Origin: Sphingomonadales bacterium
Lineage (GTDB): Bacteria > Pseudomonadota > Alphaproteobacteria > Sphingomonadales > Sphingomonadaceae
Direction of reading: 5' to 3'
Assembly: GCA_027489365.1 (NCBI GenBank)
Contig: JAIXZV010000164.1
Span: 1-34,549 of the forward strand
Length of the DNA: 34,549 nt
The notes under the pieces were generated by a model. The model was given only the letters and a program-made list of their open reading frames with translations. It was not told the origin of the DNA and did not search any database. This document shows, in pieces, positions 23,971 through 29,617 of the stretch; position 1 is the stretch's first letter, and each line of letters starts with the position of its first letter. The position numbers were made by a program, and so were the translations under genes.

Positions 23971-24471
23971 TCACCAGAAATGCGCTGACTGAAGGCGTGC
24001 GCCGTCATGGCGGCGAGGCTTTTGGACCGGCTTGCCAATGAAGCAGGCGGCGTAATGCTTGGCGCACCAGGATTGATCCCGGCCGTGCATACGGATGCGG
24101 GGCTGGCCGCATTTCTTGGCGGTGCCCAAGTTGTCCTTCTGGTCGATCCACTGGCAAAACCAGCGGTCACCTTCGACAAGTGGCGCATTCTCCGCCCGGA
24201 TCACCCGCTTAGGCCGGGGCTTCGGCGGAGGCAGGGCTTTTGCCTTCCAGACGCGCGGGACGTGGTTCTTGGCAGCCGGGGCGTTTGTCTTGTGGGGCGC
24301 CGTGCCTTGGATCTTCAGGCGATGGACGCGGCCAATGATGGAATTGCGCGTGCGAGGCCGGAACATAGGCAGCGCGGCAATCTCGCTTGCCGACAGGCCC
24401 TCGCGCCACCGGAGGCGCAGCTCAGTGTCTAACTCTTCCGTCCAGCGCGCGGCGGGATCATACCTGTCCAT
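23971..24471 (-). CDS. GcrA-like cell cycle regulator
   Basis: A 166-residue protein with both GcrA hallmarks. The N-terminal SIGMA-like helix-turn-helix reads ARWTEELDTELRLRWREGLS, then ASEIAAL and RTRNSIIGRVHRLKIQG. The C-terminal metal-like block reads WFCQWIDQKDNLGTAKKCGQ and ends SWCAKHYAACF. Host GcrA binds RNA polymerase sigma70 and acts at promoters with methylated GANTC. The central insert (AKNHVPRVWKAKALPPPKPR) is proline-rich and may be a flexible linker. A phage copy may redirect host cell-cycle genes or control phage promoters. The start overlaps the upstream stop (TGATG). Confidence 0.85.
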   Translation of the reverse strand: MDRYDPAARWTEELDTELRLRWREGLSASEIAALPMFRPRTRNSIIGRVHRLKIQGTAPHKTNAPAAKNHVPRVWKAKALPPPKPRPKRVIRAENAPLVEGDRWFCQWIDQKDNLGTAKKCGQPRIRMHGRDQSWCAKHYAACFIGKPVQKPRRHDGARLQSAHFW

Positions 24472-24677
24472 CAGTTACCCCCAAGCGCCAGGGCCTTGGC
24501 CCGTTGGCGTGCGACATAGGATTTCGCGAAGTCTGTCTCGGCCTGACGCCGGCGCTGCTTGTGGACGATGAGGCGCGCGAGGCGCTCGGCAGCCGCGATG
24601 AATGCGTCGTCCGGCGCTTCGGGCGGCCGGGCCGATCGTGTCTTGGGCTGGCTTGCGAGAAGGGCGGCGCGTTTCAT
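24471..24677 (-). CDS. Small basic hypothetical protein
   Basis: A 68-residue basic protein opening MKRAALLASQPKTRSARPPE with a C-terminal helix rich in R, K and A (RLIVHKQRRRQAETDFAKSY). No domain is known. Its end overlaps the start of the GcrA-like gene by one base, so it belongs to the same leftward unit. DNA- or RNA-binding is possible from charge but not shown. Confidence 0.6.
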   Translation of the reverse strand: MKRAALLASQPKTRSARPPEAPDDAFIAAAERLARLIVHKQRRRQAETDFAKSYVARQRAKALALGGN

Positions 24678-24686
24678 GTGAAACCC

Positions 24687-25331
24687 CTAGGCCGCGTCTT
24701 CCATGGCGGCCGCGCGCTCTAGGCGCTCAACCGTTTCAGGCAGCGAGAGCGACCAGTCCCATGGCAATGGTATGTGCGACCAAGAGCGCCCACGAGCGAT
24801 GTCGATAATCGTGGCCCGGTGCAGCCCGTAACGACGCTCCAACTCTTCGACGCGCCGCCCGCTTCCTGGCTGCTTGATCAGCCGATAGTCGCGCCGGATC
24901 GCATGCACGTCGCTTTCTGTAATCTTGGCGCGGCCATTACGGGCGCCGACTGATGCAGTCCGGTGCACGAAACGATCGGCGTGATTTTCGACCGGCAGCG
25001 CCCACCGGAGGTTTGAATAATGGCAATTGAGGCGCGATCCATTGTTGTGCGCGACCTCATGCTTAGGAGAGGGCTTCGGACCGAGAAACGCGAGCGCAAC
25101 CAGTTGATGAGCGGGCCGCGCTTTCTTCGTTCCACCTTGGTCAGTTAGGCTGTATCGGACGTATCCGTCAGCGTCGATGAATCCGCGCAAGCGGGCGCCA
25201 GTTGACACCCGGCGAACGTCGCCGCACTCAGACACTTCAAACCCCGGATAATCCTCAATCACGCGCCAAACCATCGCGCGGACATCACCCAAGGACTGGA
25301 TCTGGTCCTTGGCGAAATTCGGCTTAGCCAT
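24687..25331 (-). CDS. NUMOD4/HNH homing endonuclease
   Basis: A protein of 214 residues. Residues 20-45 hold a NUMOD4 pattern (VWRVIEDYPGFEVSECGDVR). An HNH_3-like core follows (AHQLVALAFLGPKPSPKHEV, AHNNGSRLNCHYSNLRWALP), and a C-terminal helix-turn-helix with GRRVEELERRYGLHRATIID and ARGRSWSHIPLP that fits a DNA-recognition domain. These are features of free-standing homing endonucleases, which cut a homologous site lacking the gene and copy themselves in. It sits between tiny early genes. M20 is an alternative start (MVWRV). Confidence 0.88.
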   Translation of the reverse strand: MAKPNFAKDQIQSLGDVRAMVWRVIEDYPGFEVSECGDVRRVSTGARLRGFIDADGYVRYSLTDQGGTKKARPAHQLVALAFLGPKPSPKHEVAHNNGSRLNCHYSNLRWALPVENHADRFVHRTASVGARNGRAKITESDVHAIRRDYRLIKQPGSGRRVEELERRYGLHRATIIDIARGRSWSHIPLPWDWSLSLPETVERLERAAAMEDAA

Positions 25332-25340
25332 TGATTATCC

Positions 25341-25544
25341 CTAATGCGTTGCGGCAGACGGAAAGAGGCTTGGGTTGAGCGCGGATTCCTCCGCAGTCCG
25401 AAGCATGGCGACGGCCGCGATGGCATCGTCGCGCAGGGCTTCCATGTTCTTTCGGGCTTGCGTCAGGCCCTCGTGATCCTGGCCTTCTGTGGCCTTGAAT
25501 ATCACCGCGACGGCGAGCGACTGGAGATAGCTCGATGCGCTCAA
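25341..25544 (-). CDS. Small helical hypothetical protein
   Basis: A 67-residue protein that starts with TTG, within the stop of the upstream gene (TTGA overlap), after GGGGAGGGTCGC. It is mostly helical (SYLQSLAVAVIFKATEGQDH, EGLTQARKNMEALRDDAIAA) with no recognised domain. The unusual start and good ribosome binding site argue for a coupled gene. Function is unknown. Confidence 0.6.
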   Translation of the reverse strand: MSASSYLQSLAVAVIFKATEGQDHEGLTQARKNMEALRDDAIAAVAMLRTAEESALNPSLFPSAATH

Positions 25545-25894
25545 GCGACCCTCCCCGCTCGTGAATGGTCGCGCCAGAAGGCGGCCTGTGTCTCAGGCTC
25601 GAAAAAGTCGGGCTGCGTCATCCGGCCGGCCCAATAGGCAAGCACCTCGGCAACGCCGGGATAGGCCCAAGCAAACCGCATCACGGTTTCAGTCGATGGC
25701 GAATGCTCACCGTCCCGAAGGGCGCGGACGCCGCGCTCTGTCAGACCAGTGCGAAGGCCGACCACCTTGCAAGGCGCCGACCCGGCAGCCGTCAGGACCG
25801 CCGCAGACAATTCCTCGAAGGCTTGCAGCGGGAGCGCGCTCATGCGCGACCCTGCCGTAACTGTTCCGGCTGATTTCCGGCGCGACCGTTCCAT
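25541..25894 (-). CDS. Helix-turn-helix-like early protein
   Basis: A protein of 117 residues from an ATG preceded by AAGGGAAAGC. A second ATG 17 codons downstream overlaps the stop of the previous reading frame (ATGA) and has AGGG upstream, so the start is uncertain. The central part reads CKVVGLRTGLTERGVRALRD, GEHSPSTETVMRFAWAYPGV, a helix-turn-helix pattern similar to small Cro- or XRE-type proteins. It ends with TQPDFFEPETQAAFWRDHSR. It may be a minor transcription factor of the early operon. Confidence 0.62.
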   Translation of the reverse strand: MERSRRKSAGTVTAGSRMSALPLQAFEELSAAVLTAAGSAPCKVVGLRTGLTERGVRALRDGEHSPSTETVMRFAWAYPGVAEVLAYWAGRMTQPDFFEPETQAAFWRDHSRAGRVA

Positions 25895-26334
25895 AGCTTT
25901 CCCTTCATGCTGTTGGCATGGAGGGTTTGGCATTCATGGCGAAGCAGAGAGGCCCGGAGCATGTCAGCTTGGCGGCCGGACGTGTGCTGGCGGGACTTGG
26001 AATAGAAGGCCGGCGAGGCCGAAGCCCCGCCGGAGTTGGGGGGGAGATGCCCAGGAAGGGCGGCGTGACGGGCAGCAAGCCCGAATGGGGGCGCACGGTG
26101 ACAGCCTTTGCCGGTCATGAATGCTCGGCCGAGGGCCGACCCTTGCCGAGCCCGGAGGCTGTCTCTCTGGTCAGTCAGACGCACGCGCGCGCCTGCGAGG
26201 AGTCGCCCGGCAGGGTTATAGGTGCCCCGCGCCAGCGCCGTTCTGCGGGATTGCAGCCGGGGGGCACTGGACGCGGGGCGATGCGCTACGGCTTGGGGTC
26301 CGCAGGCACATGGTGATTTCAGAGCGGCGGCCAT
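25840..26334 (-). CDS. Unusual arginine/histidine-rich protein, possible gene
   Basis: The 164-codon reading frame starts at ATG overlapping the stop of the gene before (TGATG) and ends in an ATGA overlap with an in-phase start of the next gene. Both couplings argue for expression. The product is odd: rich in R, A, H and P, with ARGTYNPAGRLLAGARVRLT and SKSRQHTSGRQADMLRASLL then CQTLHANSMKGKLWNGRAGN, and no known domain. Other frames in this stretch are also open, so part of it could be non-coding, or an RNA. Confidence is moderate. Confidence 0.45.
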   Translation of the reverse strand: MAAALKSPCACGPQAVAHRPASSAPRLQSRRTALARGTYNPAGRLLAGARVRLTDQRDSLRARQGSALGRAFMTGKGCHRAPPFGLAARHAALPGHLPPNSGGASASPAFYSKSRQHTSGRQADMLRASLLRHECQTLHANSMKGKLWNGRAGNQPEQLRQGRA

Positions 26335-26510
26335 CAGAGTGCCGCCTTTCGGCGCAGATCATCCACCGAACCGACTGGCGGATCTGGTATAAGCTCGGTC
26401 CCTGCCGTGGCCCGGCGAAGGTTCTCCCCTTCACGCGCGGCGCGCTTAAGCAGCACGGCAACGAAGCCGGCCGCCGCGCAGACGCCAAGGACCGATAGCG
26501 TCACGGTCAT
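26334..26510 (-). CDS. Small single-pass membrane protein
   Basis: The 58-residue product starts with an ATG overlapping the stop of the gene before (ATGA). Residues 1-20 form a transmembrane helix (MTVTLSVLGVCAAAGFVAVL), followed by KRAAREGENLRRATAGT and a short acidic tail. It could be a membrane regulator, a host-inhibitory peptide or a superinfection factor; nothing more specific can be seen. The gene is coupled at both ends. Confidence 0.68.
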   Translation of the reverse strand: MTVTLSVLGVCAAAGFVAVLLKRAAREGENLRRATAGTELIPDPPVGSVDDLRRKAAL

Positions 26511-26947
26511 GCGGCAGCCTTGCAGTGCGCCAGCTTGTAAGCCTGAAGCGCATCGGCATGAGCCAGGCGCGAACGGGCAGACTTGCGAAGCATACCGAGA
26601 TTCCAATCAATCTCGGCCTCCGTCATGTCTTCCAGACGTTTGTAGGCTGGCTCTTCACCGACCCGCCTCGGCACCGGATAGCGTTGCTGAAGGTGGCCGG
26701 AGAACAACTCTCCTTGGCCAGCATACGCAGTGTTTTCGGCTCCGCCGTCCTCAAAACGCCCCGCTAAGAATTTGCGGGCCATCATCTTCACGTGCTCGAG
26801 CGCGGCATACTCGACACGCGGGTCTGGCATTTCGCCATAAAGCCGGACGCAGGCGAGCGCGACCGATGAGGGCGAAATGACGCCGCCCTCGTCCATGCTT
26901 TCAAGAACACGGCCAATGTCGGCCATGATGCGTTCATGCTGCGACAC
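26507..26947 (-). CDS. Hypothetical early protein, 146 residues
   Basis: The GTG start lies in the end of the gene before (14-base overlap); an ATG seven codons downstream is a less likely start. The chain has an N-terminal helical part (ERIMADIGRVLESMDEGGVI), a middle with SPSSVALACVRLYGEMPDPR and a polar C-terminus (EDMTEAEIDWNLGMLRKSAR). No domain is known. The gene is coupled at both ends to neighbours in the leftward early operon. Confidence 0.68.
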   Translation of the reverse strand: MSQHERIMADIGRVLESMDEGGVISPSSVALACVRLYGEMPDPRVEYAALEHVKMMARKFLAGRFEDGGAENTAYAGQGELFSGHLQQRYPVPRRVGEEPAYKRLEDMTEAEIDWNLGMLRKSARSRLAHADALQAYKLAHCKAAA

Positions 26948-27641
26948 GCGCGTCTCCGATCTGAAGGAAGAACTCGGCAGCCGCAGGCGCGAGGCGGCGA
27001 ACGTCCGCCCGCATCTGTTCGGTCATGCCGGCGAAAAGGGCCGAAGGGTCTTTGTCGAAATACCCGTCCCGCTCCATGTCGATGAGGCGGCCCCAGAGCC
27101 AGAGAGCGTCATCGCGAACAACGGGCTGGCGCGGCACTGGCCGCTGCATGACCTCGCGCTTGACGGCAGCCTTTGTCGGCTCTTCGCCGCGCTCAATCAT
27201 GCTGTCCAGGGTGCGGCGCACGATGCCCGGCTCAGCCTTTTCGGCGTCCCTGATCTGGCGGGCTTCGTGAATGTCTTTGCGGCTCAGCCCTGCCGCATCG
27301 GCAGTAAAACCGTTCTGTTCGGGAACGGTTTTCGGGCGGCCGCCAGTGCTGGCCTCGCCGCGCTCTTGTGCCGCGTCGTATTCGTCGGCCAGCCGGCGCT
27401 TGCACAGAAACTCAATCTCCGCCGCGTCAGCCTGAAGACGATGCGCGCGGCCAATCATTTCGTCAGACGCCTGCTTCATCTTGCTGAAGCGAGCCGCCGC
27501 CTTGGCTGCATCGTAAGCCGCCGTCGCCATCAGGCGCGCGTCGATAACCTCGGCCGCGCTCTCCGCGCCGTCCAAGGCTTGCCGCGCGCGATCGACAAGG
27601 ACCGCTGCCGTCAGTGGGTTGTGAGTTGTGAGGGCGCTCAT
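26934..27641 (-). CDS. Helical early protein (DNA-related, unknown family)
   Basis: A 235-residue protein. The N-terminal half is helical and alanine-rich (VDRARQALDGAESAAEVIDA, then RLMATAAYDAAKAAARFSKM), with a basic segment HRLQADAAEIEFLCKRRLAD and a linker ERGEASTGGRPKTVPEQNGF. The following SRKDIHEARQIRDAEKAEPG resembles the region after helix-turn-helix motifs in partition-like phage proteins. A similar layout is common in early operons of alphaproteobacterial phages, where the function is not known. Its start overlaps the Cro-like stop (ATGA). Confidence 0.65.
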   Translation of the reverse strand: MSALTTHNPLTAAVLVDRARQALDGAESAAEVIDARLMATAAYDAAKAAARFSKMKQASDEMIGRAHRLQADAAEIEFLCKRRLADEYDAAQERGEASTGGRPKTVPEQNGFTADAAGLSRKDIHEARQIRDAEKAEPGIVRRTLDSMIERGEEPTKAAVKREVMQRPVPRQPVVRDDALWLWGRLIDMERDGYFDKDPSALFAGMTEQMRADVRRLAPAAAEFFLQIGDARVAA

Positions 27642-27847
27642 GCGGCCTCGGCAGGATAGATGTCAGGGCGCAGCACATGACGCGAGACGCCAAGCTCAGC
27701 CTCGGCCTTAAGGACAAACTCGCTAGGAAGCGGGAGGCCTTTCGCGAGGCAGTAAGAAATCCGCTGCTGAGAGATGCCGATCAGCCGGGCAAGAGGCGCC
27801 TGACCTCCCGCTTTCTCGACCAGTTTCTTGAATGCGTGTGCGCTCAT
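27638..27847 (-). CDS. Cro-like / YdaS-type regulator
   Basis: A 69-residue helix-turn-helix protein of the Cro/YdaS kind: FKKLVEKAGGQAPLARLIGI, then SQQRISYCLAKGLPLPSEFV, then KAEAELGVSRHVLRPDIYPA, where VSRH.LRPDIYP is a common YdaS ending. It is the first gene of the leftward early operon and divergent to the CI-like repressor. It probably binds the 17-base operators between them. The leftward promoter places the transcript start at or next to its ATG, so the mRNA may have no leader. Confidence 0.88.
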   Translation of the reverse strand: MSAHAFKKLVEKAGGQAPLARLIGISQQRISYCLAKGLPLPSEFVLKAEAELGVSRHVLRPDIYPAEAA

Positions 27848-27853
27848 GCTTTC

Positions 27854-27882
27854 GGTCTACAAGAGTTTTGTAGAACCGTCAA
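27854..27882 (-). promoter_or_regulatory. Leftward early promoter (PL)
   Basis: On the leftward strand a -35 TTGACG and a -10-like TAGACC are separated by 17 bases. Operator O1 covers the -10 and spacer and O2 covers the region of the -35. The -10 is a poor match, so the call rests mostly on the -35, the spacing and the close likeness to the second promoter 1.4 kb away. The predicted start is near 27847. Confidence 0.55.
27857..27873. promoter_or_regulatory. Operator O1
   Basis: CTACAAGAGTTTTGTAG, with perfect 6-base arms CTACAA and TTGTAG around a 5-base centre. It covers the leftward -10 and lies 10 bases before the Cro-like start. It is a likely site for the CI-like and Cro-like proteins. 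Confidence 0.8.
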
Positions 27883-27896
27883 CAAGAGTTTTGTAG
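27880..27896. promoter_or_regulatory. Operator O2
   Basis: CAACAAGAGTTTTGTAG, one arm base different from O1. Its centre is 23 bases from that of O1 (about two helical turns), which allows cooperative binding. The reverse complement of this same 17-base word occurs at the second promoter. A further half site (ACTTTGTAG) lies at 27914-27922. Confidence 0.8.
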
Positions 27897-27931
27897 CCCA
27901 CGAGCAGGCGGAGACTTTGTAGTTTCCCGCC

Positions 27932-28399
27932 ATGGCCATCGAGGACCGCCGCAACCGCCTTCGGAGCACCAGGACATCCCTTGGTATCAAAGGGGCCGCG
28001 CTTGCGGCTGCCGCTCAGAAGTTGGCTGACGCTGCCGGCGCCGAAATTCGCATCAGCCAGCAGTCGATCTCAGATTTCGAGAACAACGCAGGACGCAAAC
28101 GAATACCGGCATGGCTCGGCTACGTTGAGCGAGCCTTGCAGGAAGAGGCGAGCCGACAAGGCGTCTCGGTTGCGGCGCCTAGTGAAGAACTGAGCGAGCT
28201 GGCGGCGCTGATGCTTGCAGTGATCTCCAAACCGGGTTCCGAGACCAAACAACCTCGCGCGCTAGCGAAAACTCTTGCTGGCGTTGCAGAAGGCTACTTT
28301 GGGCGCGGTCCAACTCGGCCGACCATAAAGCATAGTCAGGCTCCCAAGGCTCGGGTTGCGCATCCAGCAACCGCTCGATCTCGCGGACCCAATAGTTGA
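27932..28399 (+). CDS. CI-like XRE repressor (candidate lysogeny master repressor)
   Basis: A 155-residue helix-turn-helix protein, rightward and divergent from the Cro-like gene. Its DNA-binding part covers residues 5-70: TSLGIKGAALAAAAQKLADA, then EIRISQQSISDFENNAGRKR with IPAWLGYVERAL. It lacks a LexA-like protease domain, so if induced by DNA damage it would need another way. The helix after residue 85 (LSELAALMLAVISK) may dimerise. The last 45 residues overlap an antisense gene and look less coding-like. It should bind O1 and O2 and the second site pair. Confidence 0.8.
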   Translation: MAIEDRRNRLRSTRTSLGIKGAALAAAAQKLADAAGAEIRISQQSISDFENNAGRKRIPAWLGYVERALQEEASRQGVSVAAPSEELSELAALMLAVISKPGSETKQPRALAKTLAGVAEGYFGRGPTRPTIKHSQAPKARVAHPATARSRGPNS

Positions 28400-28481
28400 C
28401 CAGTGAGACCGACGCAGCGCACTCAATGTCGCAGGGGCGGCATCCATAGTGACACATTGGTTTAGACAGCGCGCGGCCCAT
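28179..28481 (-). CDS. Antisense Cys-rich hypothetical protein
   Basis: A 100-residue frame on the leftward strand with a strong ribosome binding site (AAGAGGAAACA before ATG). The N-terminus has a Cys cluster (MCHYGCRPCDIECAASV) that could bind metal, then NYWVREIERLLDAQPEPWEP and a helix with SAELDRAQSSLLQRQQEFSL. It overlaps the 3' end of the repressor by about 220 bases. Codon choice favours it in part of the overlap. Function is unknown; translation on both strands is possible, and antisense control of the repressor cannot be ruled out. Confidence 0.5.
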   Translation of the reverse strand: MGRALSKPMCHYGCRPCDIECAASVSLVNYWVREIERLLDAQPEPWEPDYALWSAELDRAQSSLLQRQQEFSLAREVVWSRNPVWRSLQASAPPARSVLH

Positions 28482-28607
28482 TGTTTCCTCTTTTGGGGGT
28501 TAGAACGCGCAGCGGAACAAATACCGGATAGGAAGTCAATCTCACATTCTTGTGTGTAAGCTGTGAACAATTCTGTTTAGGTGACAGGCTTTGTCATGGA
28601 GGTGTGA
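28482..28607. promoter_or_regulatory. Divergent intergenic region
   Basis: A relatively AT-rich gap of 126 bases between the leftward antisense gene and the rightward lipoprotein gene. It contains AATTGTTCACAGCTTACACA on the leftward strand and must hold promoters for both directions, but I find no pair of good -35 and -10 boxes. The sequence just before the lipoprotein ATG, GGAGGTGTGA, is a strong ribosome binding site. Confidence 0.4.
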
Positions 28608-28970
28608 ATGCGCGTTTTTGTTCTGTGCGCCGCTCTGGCGCTTTCCGGCTGCGCTGGCTTAAGCGAGGCCATGAAATACTCGGATATTGAGATCCAGTAT
28701 GTCCGAAACGCGAACGACGAGTTTCGCATTTTCGACAAGCCAGCCGAGGGCAAGCTGATGATAACGGCATCGCTGGGCAAAGCCGCCAACCAGGGCGCGG
28801 CCTCTGGCTTCACGTTTGGCCTTGCAGACGCGCGAATGCCAAAAGGCTATTACACAGAAGCCGTGCTTCAGTTCTTTGCCCAGACTGGCCGCCCTAATTG
28901 CCAGATCGTGGACGGCTATCTGCTTATCGAGCCGCAGTGGGAATACATCTACCGTTGCCCGGCATCATGA
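28608..28970 (+). CDS. Small lipoprotein (candidate lysogenic conversion or exclusion gene)
   Basis: A 120-residue protein with a lipoprotein signal: MRVFVLCAALALSGC with the lipobox LSGC at residues 12-15, so Cys15 would be acylated. The mature part is charged and ends with VDGYLLIEPQWEYIYRCPAS. GGAGGTGTGA precedes the ATG. The gene lies in the immunity region and so may be expressed in the lysogen. Some phage lipoproteins in such places, such as lambda Bor, alter serum resistance or superinfection; that is an analogy. There is no signal for an enzyme. Confidence 0.78.
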   Translation: MRVFVLCAALALSGCAGLSEAMKYSDIEIQYVRNANDEFRIFDKPAEGKLMITASLGKAANQGAASGFTFGLADARMPKGYYTEAVLQFFAQTGRPNCQIVDGYLLIEPQWEYIYRCPAS

Positions 28971-29167
28971 GCGGCCCAGGCTCAATACCCGTATTTAGAT
29001 TGGCCGATCTAGGGATAGGCCATGACAAAGAACGCGGAACGGTTCTAGTGCGGATAGACCTTCCCCCGAATGTTGAGCCGCCTCAGTTGGCGATCGGCCT
29101 GACGGCATCAGAGGCTCGAATACTTGCCAAGCATCTATTGGACCGGGCGGCCTTGGCGGAAAGCTAA
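28967..29167 (+). CDS. Small hypothetical protein coupled to the lipoprotein
   Basis: A 66-residue protein whose ATG overlaps the lipoprotein stop (ATGA). It reads VFRLADLGIGHDKERGTVLV, then RIDLPPNVEPPQLAIGLTAS and a C-terminal helix SEARILAKHLLDRAALAES, a strand-then-helix pattern as in small phage proteins with an L...LP.......L...LL.AA end. Function is unknown. It shares most of its length with an antisense reading frame. Confidence 0.65.
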   Translation: MSGPGSIPVFRLADLGIGHDKERGTVLVRIDLPPNVEPPQLAIGLTASEARILAKHLLDRAALAES

Positions 29168-29237
29168 GGCGCTCGCCTAAACCGCACCGGCACACCCAAC
29201 GGCGGCCGGGATCAACCTCAATCCATTCGCATTGCAT
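28995..29237 (-). CDS. Antisense zinc-like small protein, possible gene
   Basis: An 80-residue leftward frame with a strong ribosome binding site (CAGGAGGCGCGCGAA before ATG). The first 34 residues look real: MQCEWIEVDPGRRWVCRCGL, with CRC and a tryptophan pattern seen in small zinc-ribbon phage proteins. The rest overlaps the coding strand of the 66-residue gene and is less convincing, so the true protein may be short or the downstream part fortuitous. Confidence 0.38.
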   Translation of the reverse strand: MQCEWIEVDPGRRWVCRCGLGERLSFPPRPPGPIDAWQVFEPLMPSGRSPTEAAQHSGEGLSALEPFRVLCHGLSLDRPI

Positions 29238-29280
29238 TTCGCGCGCCTCCTGACCGGAGCCTAACAGGCGCGGGCACTTT

Positions 29281-29297
29281 CTACAAAACTCTTGTTG
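29281..29297. promoter_or_regulatory. Operator OA (reverse of O2)
   Basis: CTACAAAACTCTTGTTG is the exact reverse complement of O2. It abuts the -35 TTGACT of the rightward promoter. Confidence 0.8.
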
Positions 29298-29322
29298 ACT
29301 GTCTACAAAAGTTTTGTATGCT
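29295..29322 (+). promoter_or_regulatory. Rightward early promoter (PR2)
   Basis: A -35 TTGACT and a -10 TATGCT lie 16 bases apart. The start would be near 29329, 20 bases before the first ATG, which has GAGAGGG as a ribosome binding site. The first 19 bases of this control region (CTACAAAACTCTTGTTGAC) are identical to those of the leftward early promoter, so both should answer to the same repressor. Confidence 0.72.
29303..29319. promoter_or_regulatory. Operator OB
   Basis: CTACAAAAGTTTTGTAT contains the perfect 15-base palindrome TACAAAAGTTTTGTA. It covers the spacer and -10 of the rightward promoter. Its centre lies 22 bases from that of OA, about the same as O1 to O2. Confidence 0.8.
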
Positions 29323-29348
29323 GTCTCTCATCAAACGAGAGGGCCGCC

Positions 29349-29459
29349 ATGAAACCCGCACTCCCCCGCCGCCATATCCAGACACCGATCGGGCTGCTTC
29401 CAGTTTTCACGCTGGAAGAGATCAAGCGGGACGCGCAGCGCGCGGCAACCGGGAAATGA
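29349..29459 (+). CDS. First peptide of the rightward operon, 36 residues
   Basis: A short gene with a ribosome binding site (GAGAGGGCCGCC before ATG) coding MKPALPRRHIQTPIGLLPVF and a helix TLEEIKRDAQRAATGK. It is the first gene after the rightward promoter and overlaps the next start (ATGA). No domain is known. The tight coupling supports translation. Confidence 0.6.
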   Translation: MKPALPRRHIQTPIGLLPVFTLEEIKRDAQRAATGK

Positions 29460-29617
29460 CCGAGCTGACCCGCATCGGTGCCGTCGTGGTCGCCATGAGC
29501 CGAGGCGAGATCACCCCGGCAAAAGCCCAAGTCAGGCTGGTGAGTGCCGGCCTCCCCCATCCCAAGGCGCTGGCTTTAGTCGAAAGCGCAGTCCGCAATC
29601 TGAAGGTGGCAACATGA
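29456..29617 (+). CDS. Small helical protein, 53 residues
   Basis: It reads MTELTRIGAVVVAMSRGEIT, PAKAQVRLVSAGLPHPKALA and ends LVESAVRNLKVAT. It is a helical protein whose start overlaps the stop before (ATGA) and whose stop overlaps the next start. Function is unknown. Confidence 0.65.
   Translation: MTELTRIGAVVVAMSRGEITPAKAQVRLVSAGLPHPKALALVESAVRNLKVAT

Noticed and set aside
25905..26096. A 63-codon leftward frame inside the R/H-rich region
   Set aside because: It is open and ends near a start codon, but it lies inside the longer frame that is coupled at both ends and its product has a random-looking P-rich make-up.
27914..27922. A third complete operator in the repressor-cro gap
   Set aside because: Only one half site (ACTTTGTAG) is present; the other arm does not match, so I do not list it as a full operator.
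29160..29182. AGGCG-CT-CGCCT inverted repeat after the 66-residue gene, as a terminator
   Set aside because: The stem is only five pairs and no T-run follows on either strand, so a terminator cannot be supported.
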